Positions 15,203-20,191 of a DNA stretch of 20,191 nucleotides are shown piece by piece. The first letter of the stretch is position 1; every line of letters begins with the position of its first letter. Both the position numbers and the translations under genes were made by a program. This DNA comes from Pseudonocardiaceae bacterium (lineage in GTDB: Bacteria > Actinomycetota > Actinomycetes > Mycobacteriales > Pseudonocardiaceae), in the NCBI GenBank assembly GCA_025937115.1, contig JAICSB010000012.1:1-20191 (forward strand), written 5' to 3'. Under the pieces are notes generated by a model. The model saw nothing but the letters and a program-made list of their open reading frames with translations, did no database searches and had not been told where the DNA came from.

Positions 15203-16678
15203 GGAGAGTTTCTCCCGCAGCGCCGCGAGCTGCTCGTCACTGGCGAGCGAGCCTCCGGCGGCAGCGTTGCCGGTGCTGCTGGGGCTGCTGGGGGTAGCCG
15301 CCTCCGCCGTCTCCGACGAGTAGTTTTGATCCTCGGCCGCCTCCGAGTCAGCCTCGCTCGCCTTGACGACCTGCTTGCGGTGTTGCTCGAAACGGACCTG
15401 CGCTTCGGCGTAGGCGCGCTCCCACTCCTGACGCTGCTTGTCGTAGCCTTCGAGCCAGTCGTTGGTCTCCGGATCGAAGCCCTCGGGGTAGATGTAGTTG
15501 CCCTCGCCGTCGTACTCGGCGGTCATGCCGTACTGCGCCGGGTCGAACTCCATCTCCGGGGACAGTCCCTCGTTCGCCTGCTTGAGCGACAGAGAGATCC
15601 GTCGGCGGTCCAGGTCGATGTCGATGACCTTGACCATCACGTCGTCGCCGACCTGCACGACCTGCTCAGGGATCTCGACATGTCGCTGCGAGAGCTCGGA
15701 GATGTGCACCAAACCTTCGATGCCTTCCTCGACCCGGACGAACGAGCCGAAAGGCACCAGCTTGGTGACCTTCCCGGGCACGATCTGCCCGATCTGGTGA
15801 GTACGAGCAAACTGGCGCCACGGGTCTTCTTGGGTCGCTTTGAGCGAAAGCGACACCCGCTCGCGCTCCAGATCGACGTCAAGCACCTCGACGGTGACTT
15901 CCTGGCCGACCTCGACAACCTCGCTGGGGTGGTCGATGTGTTTCCAGGACAGCTCCGAGACGTGCACCAGACCGTCTACCCCACCGAGATCCACGAACGC
16001 ACCGAAGTTGACGATCGAGGAAACCTGACCCTTGCGAACCTGACCCTTGGCCAGCTGGTGCAGGAACTCGCTGCGCACCTCGGATTGGGTCTGCTCAAGC
16101 CAAGCGCGCCGGGAGAGCACTACGTTATTGCGGTTCTTGTCCAGCTCAATGATCTTGGCTTCCAACTCTCGGCCCACGTAGGGCTGGAGGTCGCGGACCC
16201 GGCGCATCTCGACCAGCGAGGCGGGCAGGAAGCCGCGCAGCCCGATGTCGAGGATCAGACCACCCTTGACCACCTCGATGACGGTGCCGCGCACCGGCTC
16301 CTCGTTCTCCTTGAGGGTTTCTATATTCCCCCAGGCGCGCTCATACTGGGCGCGTTTCTTGGACAGGATCAGCCGGCCTTCCTTGTCCTCCTTCTGGAGA
16401 ACGAGGGCCTCGACCTCGTCGCCCACGGACACGACATCGGCCGGGTCGACGTCGTGTTTGATGGACAGTTCCCGGGAGGGGATAACGCCCTCGGTCTTGT
16501 AGCCAATGTCGAGCAGCACTTCGTCACGGTCGACTTTGACGATGGTGCCTTCGACGATATCGCCATCGTTGAAGTACTTGATCGTCTTGTCGATGGCGGC
16601 GAGAAAGTCCTCCTCCGTCCCGATATCGTTGATCGCAACTTGCTGCGGGGCCGGGGCGGTGGTGGTGTCGGTGGACAT
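15191..16678 (-). CDS. rpsA: 30S ribosomal protein S1
   Basis: This 495-aa protein holds mRNA on the 30S subunit. Four S1 (OB-fold) domains are at about 38-108, 126-191, 212-281 and 296-366, the actinobacterial set. The third and fourth carry the clearest motif (NFGAFVDLGGVDGLVHVSEL and PFGSFVRVEEGIEGLVHISEL). The remaining about 130 residues are acidic and low in complexity, ending in a predicted helix EQLAALREKLSGGV. In M. tuberculosis this tail has been linked to trans-translation and pyrazinoic acid. The ATG at 16678 gives the expected MSTDTTT start. The frame is open further upstream to 16828, but that part looks non-coding. GGAG stands about 11 nt upstream. coaE follows. Confidence 0.96.
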   Translation of the reverse strand: MSTDTTTAPAPQQVAINDIGTEEDFLAAIDKTIKYFNDGDIVEGTIVKVDRDEVLLDIGYKTEGVIPSRELSIKHDVDPADVVSVGDEVEALVLQKEDKEGRLILSKKRAQYERAWGNIETLKENEEPVRGTVIEVVKGGLILDIGLRGFLPASLVEMRRVRDLQPYVGRELEAKIIELDKNRNNVVLSRRAWLEQTQSEVRSEFLHQLAKGQVRKGQVSSIVNFGAFVDLGGVDGLVHVSELSWKHIDHPSEVVEVGQEVTVEVLDVDLERERVSLSLKATQEDPWRQFARTHQIGQIVPGKVTKLVPFGSFVRVEEGIEGLVHISELSQRHVEIPEQVVQVGDDVMVKVIDIDLDRRRISLSLKQANEGLSPEMEFDPAQYGMTAEYDGEGNYIYPEGFDPETNDWLEGYDKQRQEWERAYAEAQVRFEQHRKQVVKASEADSEAAEDQNYSSETAEAATPSSPSSTGNAAAGGSLASDEQLAALREKLSGGV

Positions 16679-16999
16679 GCGGTGGGGTGCTCCGAAGGGA
16701 TAGGGTCGAGCGGTCGGTGTTTGTCTCAACTGTTGTGACGCGTGCGCTGATTCCCCACTGCGCCAGATCAGCCACACCCGACAGATCAACCTCACCCGGC
16801 GGACCCTCGCCGCTGGTGAACCTGACACCGAGCGAGCTGATACCGAGCGAGCTTGACAACCGAGCTAGCTTGACGACCACGGCTCGCTTGACAACCTGGG
16901 CAGCGCGAAACGACAGCGGAGTTCAATCCTACCCAGGCAGTAGTCAGACCAGCAAACCGACCCCGGCACTCACCTGCTTCGTGGTGAGAGACTGCCTCA
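16679..16999. other. 321-bp divergent intergenic region rpsA / methyltransferase
   Basis: No gene of its own is seen. It must hold the promoters of rpsA (leftward) and of the methyltransferase (rightward). The notable content is a degenerate 17-bp tandem repeat at 16822-16904, which puts three TTGAC sequences on the plus strand. On the minus strand TTGTCAAGC, 8 nt, then TATCAG (16859-16837) could be an rpsA promoter with a leader of about 150 nt; the last base of its -10 does not fit TANNNT. Nothing certain can be said about start sites. Confidence 0.6.
16822..16904. repeat. Five degenerate copies of a 17-bp tandem repeat
   Basis: Copies are at 16822-16837, 16838-16852, 16853-16869, 16870-16887 and 16888-16904. 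The best form is ttgacaaccgagctagc. The first two lack one or two bases; the fourth and fifth vary in the middle. The spacing of 15 to 18 bp is about 1.5 helical turns. It could be a row of binding sites or an old slippage array. Confidence 0.7.
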
Positions 17000-17875
17000 G
17001 TGACGGATGCGCCGCAACCTGGCCACGACGATGACCGGATGACTCCGCTAGGCAGCCACTGCAGCGCTGAGGCGGTGCTGGGCACTGTCGGTGTGGTGAA
17101 ACAGCTGGTCAGCGTCGCGGAGACGGTCGAGGCGAACCGTCGATGGTGGGACGCCGATGCCGCGGACTATCTCGCCGAGCACGGTGATTTCCTCGGTCCA
17201 GCGGATTTCGTCTGGTGCCCAGAGGGGCTTCGCGAATCAGACGCCGGTTTGCTCGGCGAGGTGGTCGGTCGCCGCGTGCTCGAGGTCGGTTGCGGATCAG
17301 CGCCGTGCGCGCGTTGGCTGGCTGCCCACGGCGCGCAGGTCGTCGGCCTGGACCTGTCGGCGGCGATGCTGTTGCACGCGGTGCGGGCAGCCCGCGAAAC
17401 CGGAATCTCAGTGCCCCTGGTGCAGGCGGACGCTGGTCGATTGCCCTTCGCCGCAGGGAGCTTCGACCTCGCGTGTTCGGCGTTCGGTGCGGTGCCGTTC
17501 GTCGCGGACTCCGCCGAGGTGATGAGAGAGGTCGCCCGGGTGCTGCGCCCCGGCGGTCGGTGGGTGTTCGCGGTGACCCACCCGTTGCGGTGGATCTTCC
17601 CCGACGACCCGGGCGAGGCCGGCTTGACCGTGGCACAGTCCTATTTCGACCGCACCCCGTATGTCGAGGTGGACGGCCTCCGCAAGCCCACTTACGTGGA
17701 GCACCACCGCACCCTGGGTGACCGGGTGAGGGAGATCGTCGCCGCCGGTTTGGTGTTGGAGGACCTGATAGAACCGGAGTGGCCCCCAGACCTGCACCGG
17801 GAATGGGGCCAATGGAGCCCCCTTCGTGGCGCGCTGTTCCCAGGAACCGCGATCTTCTGCTGCCGCCGCGCCTGA
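17000..17875 (+). CDS. Class I SAM-dependent methyltransferase, substrate unknown
   Basis: This protein of up to 291 aa has a Rossmann-type methyltransferase core. Motif I is RVLEVGCGSAPCARWL (about 92-106), followed by VVGLDLS (motif II acid), ADAGRLPFAAGSFDLACSAFGAVPF (motif IV region) and VARVLRPGGRWVFAVTHPL. It resembles the methyltransferase commonly found between rpsA and polA in related actinobacteria. The substrate is unknown. The start is uncertain. The GTG at 17000 has a weak GGTGAGAG about 10 nt upstream. The ATG at 17039 and the GTGs at 17093 and 17096 are alternatives, and the first 40 residues look unconserved. It converges on polA with three palindromes between them. Confidence 0.88.
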   Translation: MTDAPQPGHDDDRMTPLGSHCSAEAVLGTVGVVKQLVSVAETVEANRRWWDADAADYLAEHGDFLGPADFVWCPEGLRESDAGLLGEVVGRRVLEVGCGSAPCARWLAAHGAQVVGLDLSAAMLLHAVRAARETGISVPLVQADAGRLPFAAGSFDLACSAFGAVPFVADSAEVMREVARVLRPGGRWVFAVTHPLRWIFPDDPGEAGLTVAQSYFDRTPYVEVDGLRKPTYVEHHRTLGDRVREIVAAGLVLEDLIEPEWPPDLHREWGQWSPLRGALFPGTAIFCCRRA

Positions 17876-17899
17876 TTCGGCGCCATTCGGAGCCGAATC
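17874..17899. terminator. Palindrome 1 of 3 after the methyltransferase gene
   Basis: gattcggc (17874-17881) pairs with gccgaatc (17892-17899). Within it attcgg / ccgaat (17885-17898) can form a shorter alternative stem. It begins in the methyltransferase stop codon. It is the weakest of the three. Confidence 0.5.
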
Positions 17900-17916
17900 G
17901 GGGTATGGCGTGCTTG

Positions 17917-17950
17917 CCAGACCGCCATTCGGAGCCGAATGGCGGTCTGG
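17917..17950. terminator. Palindrome 2 of 3, perfect 16-bp stem (bidirectional terminator candidate)
   Basis: ccagaccgccattcgg (17917-17932) and ccgaatggcggtctgg (17935-17950) are exact reverse complements around a 2-bp AG. An RNA hairpin would open a few pairs to make its loop. There is no T-run. Lying between two convergent genes, it most likely ends transcription from both sides. Confidence 0.75.
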
Positions 17951-17963
17951 CTGCTTGCAGAAG

Positions 17964-17985
17964 CGCTATTCGGCTCCGAATGGCG
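17964..17985. terminator. Palindrome 3 of 3 before the polA 3' end
   Basis: cgctattcgg (17964-17973) pairs with ccgaatggcg (17976-17985) around CT, with one T-G position. The core is the same attcgg / ccgaat as in the other two copies, but its centre is CT instead of AG, so it is in the opposite orientation. Confidence 0.6.
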
Positions 17986-18001
17986 GTCAGGGCCGAGCGA
18001 A

Positions 18002-20191
18002 CTAGTGCGCGGCGTCGTTCCAGCTGTGGCCTAGGCCGATTGAGACCTCTAGGGGGACGTCTAGGGGGTATGCGGCGGCCATCTCGCGTCTTACCAGGGC
18101 TTCCAGGGTGGGGCGCTCGCCCTCGGCGACTTCGAGTACCAGCTCGTCGTGCACTTGCAGCAACATCCGGGACCGGAGTCCCTCAGCCTGCAACGCGCGC
18201 GCGACGTGCAGCATCGCAACCTTGATGATGTCCGCGGCGCTGCCCTGGATCGGCGCGTTGAGCGCCATCCGTTCGGCCATCTCGCGGCGCTGCCGGTTGT
18301 CGCTGACGAGGTCGGGCAGGTAGCGCCGGCGACCCATCATAGTGGCGGTGTAGCCCTCCAGCCGGGCCCTTTCCACAATGGTGCGGAGGTAATCGCGGAC
18401 CCCGCCGAACCGGGTGAAGTACTCGTCTATCAGCTCCCGAGCCTCTTCGGTGGAGATCCGCAGCTGGGCGGAGAGCCCGAACGCGGACAGGCCGTAGGCC
18501 AGGCCGTAGTTCATCGCCTTGATCTTGGCGCGCTGCTCGCCGCTGACCGCGGCGGCGTCCACGGCGAATACCCGTGCGGCGGTGGCGGCGTGAAAATCAT
18601 GCCCGGATGTGAACGCCTCGATCAGTGCGGTGTCCTCCGACAGGTGCGCCATGATCCGCATCTCGATCTGGCTGTAGTCCGCCGTCATCAGTTCCGAATA
18701 GCCCTGGCCCACGACGAAGGCCTGCCGGATCCGGCGCCCGGATTCACTGCGGACGTGAATGTTCTGCAGGTTCGGCTCGGTGGATGACAACCGGCCGGTC
18801 GCGGCGATGGTCTGGAGGTACGTGGTGTGGATGCGTCCGTCATCGGCCACAGATTTCAGTAGCCCATCCACCGTGGTCTTGAGGCGAGTGGCGTCGCGGT
18901 GCACCAGCAGGTACTTCAGAAACGGATGCTCGGTGGATGCGTAGAGAGTTTGCAGCGCGTCGGCGTCGGTGGTGTAGCCGGTCTTGATGCGTTTGGTTTT
19001 GGGCATGCCCAGCTCGTCGAACAACACCACCTGCAGCTGTTTGGGCGAGCCCAGGTTGACCTCCTTGCCGAGCACCCCGAAGCAGTCCTGCTCGGCCTGC
19101 TTCACCTCGGCGGAGAAACAGGCCTCCAGCTCGGCCAGCACATCACCCTCGACGGCGATGCCGGCTGCCTCCAGCTCGGCCAGCACGGTGAGCAGCGGAA
19201 GCTCCAGGTCAGTGAGCAACGCCCGACCGGCGATCTGATCGAGCTCGGTGTCCAGCGCTACGGCCAACTCGGCGATCGCGCGGGCCCGCAGGATCTCGTC
19301 GGAGACCCGGGCAGCGGTGTCTTCGTCCTCGAACAGGCTCGGTTGGGCAACCTCGCCGGGTTCGATCCGTAACTCTTTGCGCAGATATCGCAGTACCAGA
19401 TCGGCGAGGTCGAACGACCGCTGGCCGGGTCGGACCAGGTAGGCGGCCAGCGCAGTGTCGCTGGTCAGCCCCGCCAAGGTCACACCGCGTGACCGCAACG
19501 CGTGCAGCAGCGGCTTGGCGTCATGCGCGGCCTTGGGCACGGCGGGGTCAGCCAACCACTGCGCCAGTGCCCGCTCGTCATCGGGGGTCAACGCGCGCGG
19601 ATCGAGGTAGCCGCCCGCACCGTCGGCAGCGGCCAGGGCGAGGCTTTCCAGATCCCCGGTGCCGCGCGCCCAGCTGCCGCGGAAGGCCAGTCCGGTTCGG
19701 TTTCCGTCCCGGGCATGCGCATCCAGCCAGGTTGCCACCGCTCCGGCCGCTATCGTCGCGCCCCGGGCTTGGAAACCCTCCTCAGCTTCCGGCTCTGGTG
19801 CACTCAACGTGGCGAACAGCCGGTCCCGCAGCACCCGGAACTCCAGTTCGTCGAACAGCCGGTGCACCGCGTCGCGGTCCCACGGTTTGAGCACCAGGTC
19901 GGCGGGCTGATCAGGTAGATCGACATTCCGGACCAGCTCGGTGAGCCGGCGGTTGAGCAGCACCGAGGCCAGGTTCTCGCGCAGCGCGTCGCCGGCCTTG
20001 CCCTTGACCTCGTCCACCCGATCGACCAAAGCGTTCAGCGAACCGAACTCCCGCACCCACTTCGCCGCGGTCTTATCTCCCACCCCAGGGATGCCTGGCA
20101 GATTGTCCGAGGGGTCGCCCCGCAGTGCCGCGTAATCCGGGTATTGCGCCGGGGTCAAGCCGTAGCGCTCGGCGACCTCGTCAGGAGTGAA
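18002..20191 (-). CDS. polA: DNA polymerase I (5' end beyond the window)
   Basis: The 3' 2190 nt of polA are present. The frame is open to the right edge, so roughly the first 175 residues (start of the 5' nuclease domain) are missing. The visible part starts near the end of the 5' nuclease, with its helix-hairpin-helix GDPSDNLPGIPGVGDKTAAKW. A 3'-5' exonuclease-like domain follows, in which I cannot find the catalytic D-x-E, so proofreading is probably absent. The polymerase domain has motif A DYSQIEMR, the O-helix KIKAMNYGLAYG, and motif C LQVHDELVLE. The O-helix has Tyr (codon 18508-18506) where E. coli and Taq have Phe. Its function is gap filling in repair and Okazaki fragment processing. 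It ends 126 bp from the convergent methyltransferase. Confidence 0.97.
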   Translation of the reverse strand, partial: FTPDEVAERYGLTPAQYPDYAALRGDPSDNLPGIPGVGDKTAAKWVREFGSLNALVDRVDEVKGKAGDALRENLASVLLNRRLTELVRNVDLPDQPADLVLKPWDRDAVHRLFDELEFRVLRDRLFATLSAPEPEAEEGFQARGATIAAGAVATWLDAHARDGNRTGLAFRGSWARGTGDLESLALAAADGAGGYLDPRALTPDDERALAQWLADPAVPKAAHDAKPLLHALRSRGVTLAGLTSDTALAAYLVRPGQRSFDLADLVLRYLRKELRIEPGEVAQPSLFEDEDTAARVSDEILRARAIAELAVALDTELDQIAGRALLTDLELPLLTVLAELEAAGIAVEGDVLAELEACFSAEVKQAEQDCFGVLGKEVNLGSPKQLQVVLFDELGMPKTKRIKTGYTTDADALQTLYASTEHPFLKYLLVHRDATRLKTTVDGLLKSVADDGRIHTTYLQTIAATGRLSSTEPNLQNIHVRSESGRRIRQAFVVGQGYSELMTADYSQIEMRIMAHLSEDTALIEAFTSGHDFHAATAARVFAVDAAAVSGEQRAKIKAMNYGLAYGLSAFGLSAQLRISTEEARELIDEYFTRFGGVRDYLRTIVERARLEGYTATMMGRRRYLPDLVSDNRQRREMAERMALNAPIQGSAADIIKVAMLHVARALQAEGLRSRMLLQVHDELVLEVAEGERPTLEALVRREMAAAYPLDVPLEVSIGLGHSWNDAAH

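Noticed and set aside
15086..16738. A long open frame (550 codons) on the plus strand opposite rpsA
   Set aside because: It mirrors rpsA over its full length and its product has no recognisable domain. Long antisense frames are expected in GC-rich genes with strong third-position bias.
16822..16904. Stacked sigma-A promoters from the three TTGACA/TTGACG boxes
   Set aside because: None has a TANNNT box 16 to 19 bp downstream on the plus strand, so I report a repeat and not promoters.
17874..17985. CRISPR-like array
   Set aside because: Only three copies, the repeated core is a palindrome of about 14 bp in mixed orientation, the linkers are similar instead of unique, and no cas genes are near.
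1..20191. Insertion sequences, integrases, att sites, tRNA genes or phage genes
   Set aside because: None was seen. All sizeable genes are core metabolic or information-processing genes with uniform codon use.

Overview
The window looks like an ordinary chromosomal housekeeping stretch from a high-GC actinobacterium, most likely of the Pseudonocardiales or a related order. The evidence is the strong G/C third-position bias, the frequent GTG/TTG starts, a PriA-type HisA, a four-S1-domain RpsA, a CoaE with a C-terminal GrpB-like domain, and a gene order that broadly follows the hisA-hisF-hisI / trpE-TM-trpC-trpB-trpA / lgt / pyk / tesB / polA / rpsA / coaE / uvrB neighbourhood I know from Mycobacterium tuberculosis. 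The genus assignment is inference. I see no mobile element, prophage, CRISPR array, tRNA or rRNA.

Layout. 1-115: the last codons of an unrecognised gene. 194-2058 (+): priA, hisF and hisI, late histidine synthesis. 2033-2650 (-): a TetR-family regulator that overlaps hisI tail to tail, with a palindromic operator in front of it. 2731-7809 (+): trpE, a four-helix Trp-associated membrane protein, trpC, trpB and trpA. 7856-8743 (+): lgt. 8843-11186 (+): pyk and a tesB-type thioesterase. 11183-13357 (-): uvrB, whose stop shares a CTAG with the tesB stop. 13414-13962 (+): a DUF402-like gene. 13971-16678 (-): coaE(-GrpB) and rpsA. 16679-16999: a 321-bp gap with a degenerate 17-bp tandem repeat. 17000-17875 (+): a SAM-dependent methyltransferase. 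17874-17985: three palindromes. 18002-20191 (-): the 3' part of polA, cut by the window edge.

How the genes fit together. The first 8 kb make histidine and tryptophan. No trpF is present in the cluster, and PriA can catalyse both the HisA and the TrpF isomerisations, so it would link the two pathways. trpD and an anthranilate synthase glutamine-amidotransferase subunit must lie elsewhere. The second half holds genome maintenance (uvrB, polA), translation (rpsA), CoA synthesis (coaE), lipoprotein maturation (lgt) and central carbon or acyl-CoA metabolism (pyk, tesB).

I did not find a clearly novel system. The unexplained or noteworthy parts are regulatory: a repeated TANNNT-N6-start arrangement suggesting leaderless transcripts at seven genes; a PafBC/RecA-NDp-like promoter in front of uvrB; a 13-bp-stem hairpin inside the coding overlap of hisI and tetR; the three-palindrome array before polA; and the 17-bp repeat upstream of rpsA.
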